Source of the DNA: Branchiostoma belcheri
Taxonomy: Eukaryota > Chordata > Leptocardii > Amphioxiformes > Branchiostomatidae
Reading direction: 5' to 3'
Length of the DNA: 64,000 nt
Assembly (NCBI RefSeq): GCF_001625305.1
Contig: NW_017804387.1
Coordinates: forward strand, 1,534,236 to 1,598,235
In this document: piece by piece, positions 31,201-37,521 of the stretch
Layout: the number at the start of each line of letters is the position of its first letter
Numbering within the stretch: position 1 is the first letter of the stretch
Program-made: the position numbers and the translations under genes
Notes under the pieces: model-generated
Databases searched by the model: none
The model's input: the letters and a program-made list of their open reading frames with translations, nothing else
Told to the model about the DNA's origin: nothing

Positions 31201-33713
31201 TAACTGCACGACAATTACTTTCCAAGCATTTACATACTTACCGTATGGCATATTTGTAGTTACTGTCAGCATCAGATATGTTAGAATCAAATATTTAAAG
31301 AGAATTTAAAGACTTTCCCGTTAGATTTATTGGTTAACCTGATTGAAGTTTTATCTGCATTATTAGAATTATGTAAACCTTGTAAATATAGCGTCGTACC
31401 AGAATTATTAAACAAAGATATAGCTTAAATGTGTGAAAGGTTTGATATGCATGTAAGGCCATGTTGATTTGATGATATGGATGACATCCTCTGGGAACCC
31501 CAAAACTGATGCGCGCGTGCGAATAAAAAAAAAGTTTTGCAAAAAAAAATTGCTTTCACTATGAAATCTACGTGGTCATGAAGGTTGAACAAATAGCACA
31601 GAATATGTTATGGCAAATAATCTACTCTTCGAATTCATTTCTTTACATTGTTGTCTTTTTTTCCTTTGATTTTGGCATTCTACGACATTGGTGTCGTTTC
31701 TAAATGTTTTCCTTGCAAGTTATGGTACTAGTATATTTTTGCTCATTTAGCAACTGTTTTACACGATTTACAGTATGCTTGAAAACTTTTTTTTTTGGAA
31801 ACGGCCGAAAATTCATGCGCGCGCGGATGTCATCCATATAATCAAATCAACATGCCCTAACTTGAAACGATTCATCAGCAAAAGTTAAGTATAGGGGATT
31901 CATTCCTCAAGCTAACCGACATCTCGCACACGCAGCCGTCCCTCAGTAAGACATCTGGAGCCGCATAGTTCCCGTTTAGAACTTTTCTTCAGCCTCGTCA
32001 ACAAAAGTTAGCTCCCTTTCTGGGATGGATACCAAATGTACTTTCAAATCAGGCACAAATGGTCAAATTAAACATAGTTTGAATCTTTTTCCTGCAGAGA
32101 AAGTCTTTTGACACACAAAACTGTATTGGCTATGGTATTAACCAGCAATTATAGAAGAGAGTTTAAGTTTAGTAATTTAAGATTTCTCGTCTTCAATTTT
32201 TCAGCCACGCTGATCATCGTGTGCATGGGCGTGATGGGACTTTTCCTCTTCGCCACGATGGGCATCATCAGCATTCACGACAAAGAGGGGCGCCTGTCTC
32301 CGGCAACGAGGGTTATCTTTCTCCGCTATATGGCTTGGTACTGAATATTCTTTTCTAGGGAGAGACTGAGAAGTTGTGTTCGTGGGGGGATTTTCATAAT
32401 CGCCTAGACCACACTGACTAAAGTATGCATGATATCCTCTGAAGACCCCCGAAGTACTGCGCGCGGGCGAATGAAAAAACTCCAGCAAAAACGAAAATGC
32501 TGCTAAACCACAGGTCAGGTTAAACCACAGGAATACAAAGCTGCGAATTTGCAATAGTACGTAGCGACTTTACAATAGGCCGGAACATGCTGGTCTTTGC
32601 CGTATTTATGATTCGGCGCTGTACTGAGGTCTGAGGTGCCATCCTCCGTAGTTACCACCGGCACCATATTGTCGCTAGCTACCATACATGTATGTATGGA
32701 CTACGGAGGCACCCAAGCCAGAACCTCCTGGTGGTGCTTTTTTACGAACATCAATGCGCGAGAAGATGTCATTAATAAACTTAAATCAGTGTGACCTTAT
32801 TATAAAACAAAGAGGGGCGCCTCTCTCTGGCAATGAGTGTTATTTTTCTCCCCTGCATGGCTACGTACTGAGTATTCTTTGTAACGGAAACCCCAGATAT
32901 TGATAATCACTTCTTATAAAGCAATCCTTTGACTGTAGCTTTGTTTAATACTGCAGGTTTCTTACGAACTGCAGATGGCAGATGTACAAGTCATCTTTAA
33001 TCAGATGCTTTGGTGGCTGCAAAGACAGTATCAAATTGGCCAAATGGTATCTATTTGCCAGGCAGTTACTATTTGCCACCGAAGTAAAAAAAGAAAAAAA
33101 AAAGATACCAGTACTATGAACAAAGCCAGTTAAAAACTCCAAAAAGTACGTCCAAAATTAAGCTAACGCCTAAACCTCTGCTTGCAGAGCAGTGTACGAA
33201 TGCCATAGTGGTAAAGTTGCTTTGCCGACTCTTGCACACTCAGCGGGCTCAACTTTATTCTGTATATTATATCATTTGTAAAGGATGCTTCTCCTAGGAG
33301 ATCTCACACAGAAGCAAACCAGCACGGCTTCCGGTACTGACGAGGAAAGCCTGGCCAAGCGCGCTGTCCACGAGAACACCAACAGCGGCATTCAGGACGA
33401 CGACACCGCGGCGGGCGATGGAGAAAGCACCGCTGAAGAAGAGCGCCAAGACCCCAAGATCATCGGCAAGCCATCCAAGCCTCCTACAGCTACTGTGTCC
33501 GCCGAAGCTGCGGGATCTGTTCGCCTGGTCTCCAGTGTGGACGAACTGACCAAGACGGTAAGGATGATGGCCGAAGGTCTGACCAGCGTGAAGACGGAGG
33601 CGGAAGTGTCCGACTACACCCTGCTGGCTAACGTCCTGGACAGGCTATGTCTTGTCGTGTATCTTATCATCACCACGGCATCTGTTCCGATCATCATGTA
33701 TTGGAGTGTTTAA
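13226..33713 (+). CDS. Chimeric receptor: kringle x3, LDLa, Frizzled-like CRD, kringle, sushi, Cys-loop ion channel (16 exons)
   Basis: Joined exons give 3153 nt, about 1050 residues plus stop, with every splice phase matching. Order: signal peptide (1-18); kringles (19-98, 99-187, 188-273); LDLa (274-311); Frizzled-like CRD (312-449); kringle 4 (450-534); sushi (535-597); ligand-binding domain with Cys-loop C721-x13-C735; TM1 about 803-825, TM2 832-854, TM3 864-888, intracellular loop to about 1017, TM4 about 1028-1050. TM2 aligns with nicotinic receptors: Asp at -1', Leu at 9', Asp at 20', and no Pro at -2', which predicts a cation pore. The loop-B Trp and the vicinal Cys pair of loop C are missing, so acetylcholine is unlikely as ligand. 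The kringles, CRD and sushi may bind matrix, proteases or Wnt-like ligands. Family functions are known; the fusion's function is inference. The main doubt is whether one transcript spans the 2.8-kb intron at 23287-26065. Confidence 0.85.
13285..13870 (-). mobile_element. LINE tail fragment (minus) in receptor intron 1
   Basis: Reverse-strand reading holds fragments like MYDHVWDPYTKKEKDKLERV and the downstream pattern found also at 20690-20930 and 38340-38900 (..TVGALSLDSFKHC.. type). It ends at the low side in CAGATACAG/GGTTATACCGGC, the shared 3' terminus of this family. Frame-broken and 5'-truncated. Confidence 0.65.
14086..14345. mobile_element. CCCCTGTCACA-type MITE remnant
   Basis: Carries GTTGGCTGGTGTTCGGC and ACCATGGTCAGGAG, motifs also found at 33714-34093 and in tandem at 39840-40430. 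The ends are not clean here. Non-coding. Confidence 0.5.
14373..14620 (+). mobile_element. tRNA-derived SINE, copy 2
   Basis: A-box region GTGTAGCGGCAGAGCGCTCG and B box GGGTTCGAGTCC are followed by the same body as 2788 and 33788, ending in an A-rich tail after GTTGGAATATTAAAAA. It lies in receptor intron 1, about 100 bp upstream of the first kringle exon. Confidence 0.85.
14721..14960 (+). CDS. Receptor exon 2: kringle 1
   Basis: 240 nt, phase 1-1. Six cysteines in kringle spacing, with DGASYRGTVNV, CQRWDSQTPH, the YCRNPD signature and VWCYTTDPDEKWEYC. Acceptor TTCGTCACAG, donor GTAAGT. In classical kringles the NPD/E-x-D and W-C-Y-T-T-D region forms the lysine-binding pocket; its acidic and aromatic parts look preserved here. 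Confidence 0.95.
15188..15335. repeat. Interspersed repeat with CCTTCGCCAAGAAGG terminus
   Basis: CCTTCGCCAAGAAGGTT, GTTTTCAGTAGCGTTTGT, a TG run and the CCTAGAAATGATTAGATTTTG motif recur inverted at 60890-61040. The short terminal stem-loop and TG run suggest a non-autonomous DNA element. Confidence 0.6.
15650..15916 (+). CDS. Receptor exon 3: kringle 2
   Basis: 267 nt, phase 1-1. Closely related to kringle 1 (shared GTVSVTESGKSCQRWDSQTP stretch), with a longer insert before the YCRNPD signature. Ends VPTCG at donor GTAAGA. High similarity to exons 2 and 4 points to tandem exon duplication. Confidence 0.95.
16068..16325 (+). CDS. Receptor exon 4: kringle 3
   Basis: 258 nt, phase 1-1. Six kringle cysteines, YCRNPDGGSGVWCFTTD and KRWEYC. 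A run of four histidines (IPHHHH) occupies the inter-cysteine loop. Donor GTAAGG. The preceding intron is only 151 bp. Confidence 0.95.
17030..17725. mobile_element. ~690-bp near-perfect palindrome (foldback element) in receptor intron 4
   Basis: The left arm (TAGTGGAGCAGATAAC.. to about 17375) is the inverse of the right arm (..GTTATCTGCCCCACTA), including paired CTTTCACTTTGTGATACAAG, AAGTACGCGGGCCACTTGAT and TTTGGTACTGCAGC segments. No transposase. Parts recur at 52240-52560, 54590-54730 and 60720-60960, so it belongs to a wider non-autonomous family. Confidence 0.85.
17779..17892 (+). CDS. Receptor exon 5: LDL-receptor class A module
   Basis: 114 nt, phase 1-1, 38 residues. All six cysteines are present: CLRGEFSC, then C, WRRC, DGVPDC and PDGSDEETC. 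The C-D-G-x-x-D-C-x-D-G-S-D-E box holds the calcium-coordinating acidic residues. Acceptor CTTCCCAG, donor GTGAGT. Confidence 0.95.
18660..18998 (-). mobile_element. tRNA-derived SINE, second family
   Basis: On the minus strand AATTGGTAGAGTGCTAG (A box) and GAGTTCAAACCCC (B box) sit about 40 bp apart. The body contains CCCTGCTGTAGTGCATTGCAC and the complement of GTTGTGCAA, shared with 59218-59345. Lies in receptor intron 5. Confidence 0.75.
19099..19360 (+). CDS. Receptor exon 6: Frizzled-like CRD, first half
   Basis: 262 nt, phase 1 in, phase 2 out. Starts ECLQIP and continues LLNSSYNISGKHHPEFRKFV then SSVIFPRCNLPEE, matching the CRD pattern of C-x-x-I, Y-N-x-T/S, hydrophobic helix and P-x-C. 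NSS and NIS are potential N-glycosylation sites. Ends TPCL inside the domain, joined to exon 7. Confidence 0.85.
20214..20375. mobile_element. Short GGCC-ended MITE abutting a receptor splice acceptor
   Basis: Left end GGCCACACCAATTTAATTTC, right end GAAATTAAACTTTTGTGGCC, about 162 bp. The same family gives the ends of the 44673-47431 element. Flanking triplets are TAT and TAG. The AG of that right TAG is the acceptor used for exon 7, so the element supplies the pyrimidine tract. Confidence 0.8.
20379..20530 (+). CDS. Receptor exon 7: Frizzled-like CRD, second half
   Basis: 152 nt, phase 2 in, phase 1 out. Encodes GKVMLPCRSWCEEVLSMAD then PPCDVFPSSQDSCW. The PCRSWCE signature is the hallmark of Frizzled CRDs. 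Eight cysteines are visible over both halves where classic CRDs have ten, so the fold may be modified. Donor GTGCGG is weak. The acceptor is provided at a MITE boundary. Confidence 0.85.
20690..20930 (+). mobile_element. LINE tail fragment in receptor intron 7
   Basis: Plus-strand reading contains SLSTVGALSLDSFKHCLEF, the pattern seen near the end of many non-LTR reverse-transcriptase proteins, then CCGAAAGGTGGTTATACC and CAGATACAG, the 3' end shared with 13285-13395 and 38590-38905. Confidence 0.65.
21068..21322 (+). CDS. Receptor exon 8: kringle 4
   Basis: 255 nt, phase 1-1. Begins with about 14 linker residues, then VCYHGTGMNYRGTW, WANLDNNYCRNPTG and EECDVIPC, giving six kringle cysteines. 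It is clearly more diverged from kringles 1-3 than they are from each other, and lies after the CRD, so it was probably acquired separately. Donor GTACGT. Confidence 0.93.
21412..22389. mobile_element. piggyBac-like MITE with TTAA duplication
   Basis: 16-bp terminal inverted repeats CCCTCAACAGTACACC and GGTGTACTGTTTAGGG (one mismatch) are flanked by TTAA at 21408-21411 and 22390-22393, as in piggyBac elements. Inside, the perfect 20-bp palindrome TGGGGTCCGCGCGGACCCCA occurs three times (21454, 22186, 22354). No transposase frame. Confidence 0.9.
23098..23286 (+). CDS. Receptor exon 9: sushi/CCP module
   Basis: 189 nt, phase 1-1. Contains CWDRGPPNYGQ, RVTYTCNTGYTLEYGS, VRCLEG, W and a final C, the four-cysteine plus Trp pattern of complement control modules. 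Ends VCS at donor GTGAGA. It joins exon 10 of the channel part in phase (TCA G / TA CAT), making the ectodomain-channel junction. Confidence 0.95.
24228..24452. repeat. GC-rich 22-bp minisatellite
   Basis: About ten copies of GCGGGAGAGTGCGGTACGTT-type units; the last copies alternate TTCT and TCCA variants, giving a 44-bp higher-order unit. Both strands are open in all frames, an effect of the repeat. Confidence 0.9.
24805..24890 (+). mobile_element. tRNA-like sequence (SINE head or tRNA pseudogene)
   Basis: A-box-like TAGCTCGGTTGGAAACGC and B box CAAGTTCGAACCCC lie about 35 bp apart; GCAC/GTGC can form part of an acceptor stem. Followed by an (A/T)-rich TTTAACAATTTTATC repeat rather than a tRNA 3' end, so more likely a SINE. 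Lies within receptor intron 9. Confidence 0.5.
26066..26178 (+). CDS. Receptor exon 10: start of ligand-binding domain
   Basis: 113 nt, phase 1 in, phase 0 out. Encodes HYKQNLQNELLAVYSASLAP, then NVVINFTGKLEQIVDL, corresponding to the N-terminal helix and strands beta1-beta2 of nicotinic-type subunits. NFT is a potential glycosylation site. No separate signal peptide precedes it. Confidence 0.8.
26306..26350 (+). CDS. Receptor exon 11: 45-nt ligand-binding-domain exon
   Basis: Phase 0-0, 15 residues DEKKEQLVAFLIIDF. A 45-bp exon at this site, matching VDEKNQ-type loops, is a classic feature of nicotinic receptor genes. Acceptor CTCTTTCAG, donor GTAAGT. Confidence 0.9.
26640..27240. mobile_element. 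LINE 3' ends in receptor intron 11
   Basis: 26640-26830 (+) ends in an AAATAAACAAATAAAC tail after a GGCGTACCCCGCATATTCT 3' UTR. 26930-27240 (-) is the inverse of the LINE tail at 4920-5400, sharing GCCTCCGGGCACGAATTTGC and the diverged coding tail. Both are truncated. Confidence 0.6.
27373..27482 (+). CDS. Receptor exon 12: 110-nt ligand-binding-domain exon
   Basis: Phase 0 in, phase 2 out. Encodes TWYDSRLKWTPRYFGGVETL then NIWTPAFTLKR. The W-x-D-x-R-L-x-W-x-P core and the IWxP motif are diagnostic of Cys-loop receptors, and 110 bp is the conserved exon length in nicotinic receptor genes. Confidence 0.95.
27533..27640. repeat. 22-bp minisatellite next to exon 12
   Basis: About five copies of GTACTGAAGCCAGGTTTACTAT, nearly identical, then degenerate copies to about 27760. 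It begins about 50 bp after the exon 12 donor. Confidence 0.9.
27985..28290. repeat. Adjoining 30-bp and ~20-bp tandem arrays
   Basis: Three copies of a 30-bp unit starting AGGTTTAGATAAGGACTTAA are followed by about a dozen variants of a ~20-bp unit with core CCGACGCRTTTRTAAGCC. Both hold GTCGC/GACGC. Lies in receptor intron 12. Confidence 0.9.
28507..28694 (+). CDS. Receptor exon 13: Cys-loop exon
   Basis: 188 nt, phase 2 in, phase 1 out. Contains SSGLVHWRVETLTTSVC, 13 residues, then C: the disulfide loop, with FPAD where classic subunits have FPFD. After the loop, RVCFSATSAVE stands where loop B normally carries the G-x-W-x-Y tryptophan, so the aromatic box is incomplete. Donor GTAAGG. Confidence 0.93.
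28860..29208 (-). mobile_element. LINE reverse-transcriptase C-terminal fragment in intron 13
   Basis: Minus-strand reading holds TYACETWTLKKSDELLLSFE, MKCLRVILCITLRDRI, and further on FGHVMRRPANTLVYKAY and PRPRGRPP. These are hallmark motifs of the end of CR1/RTE-type LINE proteins. At least one stop interrupts it. Confidence 0.85.
29472..29813 (+). CDS. Receptor exon 14: loop C region, TM1, TM2
   Basis: 342 nt, phase 1-1. LSRIPTFHIATTVGPCLILI opens TM1, with Pro-Cys as in nicotinic TM1. TM2 begins GDRISFGVTIQLSMVVSLVF: Asp at -1', Ser 2', Thr 6', Leu 9'; TDVLP follows. Four cysteines (751, 765, 792, 812) are present but no vicinal Cys-Cys pair in the loop C region. Donor GTGAGT. Confidence 0.95.
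29929..30100 (-). mobile_element. LINE tail fragment in intron 14
   Basis: Minus-strand reading VQIPFSKSFYSDSFFLRTAK then LWNSLPDK, the VPF-x-R-T-x-x-Y-x-x-S-F-F-x-R-T-A-x-LWNxLP signature of non-LTR polyprotein ends. Short and truncated. Confidence 0.75.
30785..31195 (-). mobile_element. LINE tail nested in repeat R
   Basis: Minus-strand reading contains TRFSNSCSFKLPKPKTNSKK then RTSLYRAINLWNTLPPSI. The first part is basic and the LWNTLP box is typical of LINE protein ends. Interrupts copy B of R. Confidence 0.8.
31457..31857. mobile_element. GGCCATGTTGATTTGAT-ended MITE nested in repeat R
   Basis: Left end GGCCATGTTGATTTGAT, right end the inverse ATCAAATCAACATGCCC; TAA at 31454-31456 and 31858-31860. 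Subterminal ATGGATGACATCC links it to the PIF/Harbinger-like MITEs. The window's last bases start another copy. Confidence 0.85.
32205..32337 (+). CDS. Receptor exon 15: TM3
   Basis: 133 nt, phase 1 in, phase 2 out. Encodes TLIIVCMGVMGLFLFATMGI, TM3, then SIHDKEGRLSPATRVIFLRY, like the post-TM3 segment preceding the loop in nicotinic subunits. The donor GTACTG is weak; read-through meets a stop at once. Phase 2 (TG) is completed by the next exon to Trp. Confidence 0.85.
32407..32796. mobile_element. PIF/Harbinger-like MITE in receptor intron 15
   Basis: Ends GACCACACTGACTAAA and TTAAATCAGTGTGACC are inverted; ATGCATGATATCCTCTG and GATGTCATTAAT match the subterminal motif of the family. Flanks CTA and TTA are imperfect. 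Confidence 0.7.
32990..33190. mobile_element. CTCCAAGCAGA-type MITE, degenerate copy
   Basis: GACAGTATCAAATTGGCCA and the terminal CCTCTGCTTGCAGAG match copies at 36662 and 51871. The right end lies about 90 bp upstream of receptor exon 16. Confidence 0.55.
33284..33713 (+). CDS. Receptor exon 16: intracellular loop, TM4, stop
   Basis: Phase 2 in; W then MLLLGDLTQKQTSTASGTDE and a Ser/Thr/Glu-rich loop of about 110 residues, then SDYTLLANVLDRLCLVVYL and a hydrophobic end at YWSV-stop. The V-x-D-R pattern before TM4 is usual in nicotinic-type subunits. The protein stops at the end of TM4 with no extracellular tail. Stop codon TAA abuts a MITE. Confidence 0.9.
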
Positions 33714-34093
33714 AGCCCCTGTCACACATTCACGACCTCCCCACGAATGCCAGCCAACCATGGTCCAACCTCCCGATTTAAACATTTGTGGGGTCGTGTG
33801 GCGTAGCGGCAGAGTACTCGACTCAGAACCAAGAGGTCCCGGGTTCAAGTCCTGACATGCCACCAATCTTGTGCCCTTGGGAAAGGCCCTTTACACGACT
33901 TTCCTCACTTCGCTCATGTGCAAATGAGTATTGTATTGTCCCCTGTGTTGGTGGCGGCATTAATATAAGTTGAAAAGCTTGACTGTGCCATCATCACGTA
34001 TTCTGATTACAAGTTGGAATAAATAAAAACATTTAAAATTCTACAGACCCTACTTATAACCATGGCCAAATCCGTGAATGTGTAACACGGACT
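33714..34093. mobile_element. CCCCTGTCACA-type MITE containing a SINE, in the receptor 3' UTR
   Basis: Left end AGCCCCTGTCACACATTCACG; right end CCGTGAATGTGTAACACGG is its diverged inverse. A tRNA-derived SINE (33788-34030) interrupts it. The element starts immediately after the receptor stop codon. Confidence 0.65.
33788..34030 (+). mobile_element. tRNA-derived SINE, copy 3
   Basis: A-box GTGGCGTAGCGGCAGAGTAC, B box GGGTTCAAGTCC, the shared body CTTGTGCCCTTGGGAAAGG, and a tail ending AATAAATAAAAAC. The AATAAA near 34020 could serve as polyadenylation signal for the receptor transcript; that is inference. Confidence 0.85.
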
Positions 34094-34357
34094 TATGTGA
34101 CCTGATTTGTCTCAAAGGTGACAAGATGTGACAGCTGATGTAAGCAAAGTACCTAAAACATTATCCTCTATGTCGAAAAGAACGTTGAGTGAAATACATA
34201 GCAAAACATATGCGAATGTGAAAGTTACGTATTTGTTTTGCCAATGTTACCTTTCTTGTTCTGTTCATATTTTAAAGAAGTGATGACTATAGCTAATTGT
34301 AACGGTTTTATGGCGTAAAATCCTGTTGTTTTGGTGATTAAATGCCTTCAAATTCTA

Positions 34358-35060
34358 TCTGTCCATCCATCCATCCATCCATCTATTCATTCACTAATCC
34401 AACAAACCAACCATCCATCCATCCATCCACCCACCTATCCACCAAACCATACACAAAACCCATCCATCCATCCATCCATCCATCCACCCATCCATCCATC
34501 CATCCAACCATCCATCCATCCATCCATCCACCCACCCATCCATCCATCCATCCACCCACCCATCCATCCATCCAACCATCCATCCATCCACCCGCCCACC
34601 CATCCATCCATCGGATATCCATCCATCCACCCACCCATCCATCCATCCACCCATCAATCCACCCATCCATTCACTCACCCATCCATCGGATATCCATTCA
34701 TTCATCAATCCAACCATCCATCCATCCAACCATCCATCCATCCACCCACCCATCAATCCATCGGATATCCATCCATCCATCGGATATCCATCCATTCATC
34801 GGATATCCATCCATTCATCCATCCATCCATCCATCCATCCAACCATCCATTCATTCATTCATCCATCCATCCATCCATCCACCCATCTATCGGATATCCA
34901 TCCATTCATCCATCCATCCATCCATCCATCCAACCATCCATTCATTCATTCATTCATTCATCCATCTATCCACCCACCCATCTATCGGATATCCATCCAT
35001 TCATCCATCCATCCATCCATCCATCCATCCATCGGATATCCATCCATCCAATACCCTTCC
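34358..35060. repeat. ~700-bp (CATC)n satellite with GGATATC punctuation
   Basis: Long impure CCAT/CATC tetranucleotide array with CCAC, CATT and CAAC variants and repeated CGGATATC blocks. The Ser-Ile-His-Pro and Met-Asp-Gly-Trp frames read through it are artefacts. Confidence 0.95.
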
Positions 35061-36057
35061 CTCCATACAGGCCGATACAAAAGAACGCCACAAAATAATA
35101 TACAAATATATCTTGGGTTACCTTAACTATATTGACCAGGTGATAGCCCATATGTCTCTTTCAATAGGTTAAAAACATTTATGCAAGAAAATGAAATAAA
35201 AATTCTAAGGTAAGCTGAATTTTGCATGACTACAAAACGTTTGTTTCAAATGTTAGAGGAAGTATAGGAACATTGTAATTTTGTTCCTTTGCATTGTAAA
35301 AAAGAGTTTAAACTAGAATCAAGTACAAAATGTCATGTAAACTGAATGAAGATTGTTCGCATCCTCAACAATTTACTCATATTGTCAATTGACTTACAAT
35401 CTATGTTCCACTGAGCTATATATTAAATAGAGTTTGTGGAAAAGCTGAAAAAGTTGAAATACATCTTGTCTCGTCTTGTCTGTTCATTTAAGTTTTGCTG
35501 GCATCAATTTCGGGAAATACAAGAAAAAAAAAAACTATATCACCAAGTAGTCTTTTACAGCATGTATAGTAAACTATTAGCTACGACAAGTTTTCTTTTG
35601 GCCGAAAAAGTCAAGTTTGCATGTCTTGTATTTTAAACAACAGTAACGTTTAAGTATTACAGTATTGTAACAACAATAAAGTGGAAATTAAACTAAATGT
35701 CGACCATGACGTTAGAGGCCTTGAAATACTTCTGCATACCTGAACTAGTGCAAGTAACACCACTCAGACTCCAGAGAAGTATATATGCCCGGCAATATAA
35801 TATGGATGATACTAAAATATTTAAGAAACCATTGCCTTTATATCTCTTGGATTTATTCCTCATAGGTGGTAACAGTCAATCCTGCAAATAAAAATCTATT
35901 AAAACACACTATACATGCAAGATGTTGTTTTGTGACTTTGTCAACTACGTATGTATATATGTATAATTGTATGTATGAATGAATGCCAGGAAGACTAGCG
36001 GTGGACTCAAATAAAGTTTCAAAGTTTCAATGTCCATTATAAACCCTGTACACAGTT
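35061..36057. other. AT-rich gene-free stretch
   Basis: No coding exon, RNA gene or recognisable transposon end seen; a weak GTATGTATGTAT tract near 35950 and a CAAAGTTTCAAAGTTTCAA tract near 36015 are the only ordered features. Confidence 0.4.
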
Positions 36058-36290
36058 GCAGGTGGACATCAGAAATACCTATAGATACAGATACAATTTT
36101 ACCTGCACTAACCTGCATATACCCAGTATATGGACCAGTACAGGTTGGGTGCAGGTAGACATCAGAAATACCTGCACAGCTCCAATTTTACCTGCACTAA
36201 CCTGCATATACCCAGTACATGGACCAGTGCAGGTTAGGTGCAGGTAGACATCAGAAATACCTGCACAGCTCCAATTTTACCTGCACTAAG
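36058..36290. repeat. ~89-bp tandem repeat, about 2.6 copies
   Basis: Units share CAGGTRGACATCAGAAATACC, AATTTTACCTGCACTAACC and ACCCAGTAYATGGACCAG. The second and third copies are almost identical. Confidence 0.9.
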
Positions 36291-36661
36291 GTGAATATGC
36301 GTCGTTAAAATTTAGACATCCAGGTAATACGACAAGTAAAAAAAAAATTGAGTAACTCAAACAACTTGATATGACTTTGGAAATGGTCAGGTATTTTAAG
36401 TAGCATCATGTACCTTTTGGCATTGACACTGGAGAATTGTTTGGAACCATTCTGAAACTGTTTAAAACTTCTGACCATTTAACTGCTTTGTTTTTAACTA
36501 AAAATAGCTACTCAAGCAACTGGATATGATTTTTGGCGCACCCTGAGTATTTCCAGCCCTGCATTACATTAAAGTGGCAATTTTCACAACTACACCATAT
36601 TTCCATGGATATGGACATTATCTGTACAAATAAAATTGTTGTTCAGCAATTTATAACCTAA

Positions 36662-36832
36662 TCTCCAAGCAGATCATTGGGTGGCTTCAATACAGTATCA
36701 AATTTGCAAGACAGTATCAAATTGGCAGGGCAGTATCCAATACGACATCTATACATTGTATGTACTGGCAAAGAAAAGATACCAGCAAAAAAGAAAGCCT
36801 CATAAAGTCACCTAAATTTCTGCTTGGAGACT
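36662..36832. mobile_element. CTCCAAGCAGA-type MITE, copy 2
   Basis: Left end TCTCCAAGCAGATC, right end TTTCTGCTTGGAGA, about 170 bp. Interior has two CAGTATCAAATT(T/G)GCA motifs. Matches 51871-52041. Confidence 0.8.
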
Positions 36833-37189
36833 TAACGACCTGTTGAAAAATTGTCCATACATGCAACAGTTGTGCTTTTTAACTGTTCCTTTTTTTATTT
36901 AAAACTTTTGATCCAACAGCTTTCCACTAGTCACACTTAAAAGAAGCTACGTAACACGCCTCACTGGGTCAGTCTACAGAGGAAGACCAGAGGTGCTGGT
37001 TGAAAGCTCTAGGTTAGAAAATTACAAACTGTTAGATCAAAAGTTTTAACTTCAAACATGTAACTAGCAACAGAGATGAACTTTCATGATAGACTATTCT
37101 CCTTAATTTTCAATTTCATTTAAAATTTCCAGTGCAATTATGCCGATACAATCTGTCCCTGTGCATGATGACAGCACACTGGAGGCTGT

Positions 37190-37424
37190 GTAGTGCTGCT
37201 GTTACTGTCCTATTACACAGTACTGCTTTTACTGTCCTGTCACACAGCAATGCTGTTACTGTCCCATCACACAGCACTGCTGTTACTGTCCCGTCAGCAC
37301 TGCTGTTACTGCCCTGTCACACAGCACTGCTTTTACTGTCCTGTCACACAGGACTGCTGTTACTGTCCTGTCACACAGCACTGCTGTTACCATCCTGTCA
37401 CATAGCACTGCTGTTACTGTCCTG
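37190..37424. repeat. 27-bp minisatellite overlapping the caspase stop codon
   Basis: About nine copies of ACACAGCACTGCTGTTACTG plus TCCTGTC (27 bp; one copy is shorter). On the minus strand every unit contains GGACAGTAACAGCAG. The outermost unit holds the caspase codons Gly-Gln-stop, so the array forms the beginning of the caspase 3' UTR. Confidence 0.9.
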
Positions 37425-37521
37425 GGTTGAAGAACAGTTTCCTCCTCAGCATAGTGACAGGTGCTGGCATCTGTTTGTTCTTCCCAGCTGACTGGAACCT
37501 GGTGGCCACCTTGTCATTCAC
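37414..37521 (-). CDS. Caspase exon 8: p10 C-terminus and stop
   Basis: 108 nt, 35 residues: VNDKVATRFQ, then MPAPVTMLRRKLFFNPGQ and TAA. The V/I-x-x-M-L-x-x-x-L-x-F ending is typical of caspase p10. The stop lies in a minisatellite unit. Confidence 0.92.
   Translation of the reverse strand: MNDKVATRFQSAGKNKQMPAPVTMLRRKLFFNPGQ

Larger units (their letters stand above)
30180..32110 (-). mobile_element. Repeat family R, copy B, with two nested insertions
   Basis: The inverse of 12020-13195: the pieces 30180-30780, 31196-31450 and 31860-32110 together cover the same motifs in the same order. A LINE fragment (30785-31195) and a MITE (31457-31857) interrupt it, so R inserted first. Lies in receptor intron 14. 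Confidence 0.7.

Noticed and set aside
13226-33713. Kringle part and channel part as two separate genes
   Set aside because: All phases fit one transcript, the channel part lacks its own visible signal peptide, and the kringle part lacks a terminal exon or stop before 26066. Kept only as the main alternative.
34331-35172. Ser-Ile-His-Pro repeat frames of up to 276 codons
   Set aside because: Translation of the CATC microsatellite in all frames.
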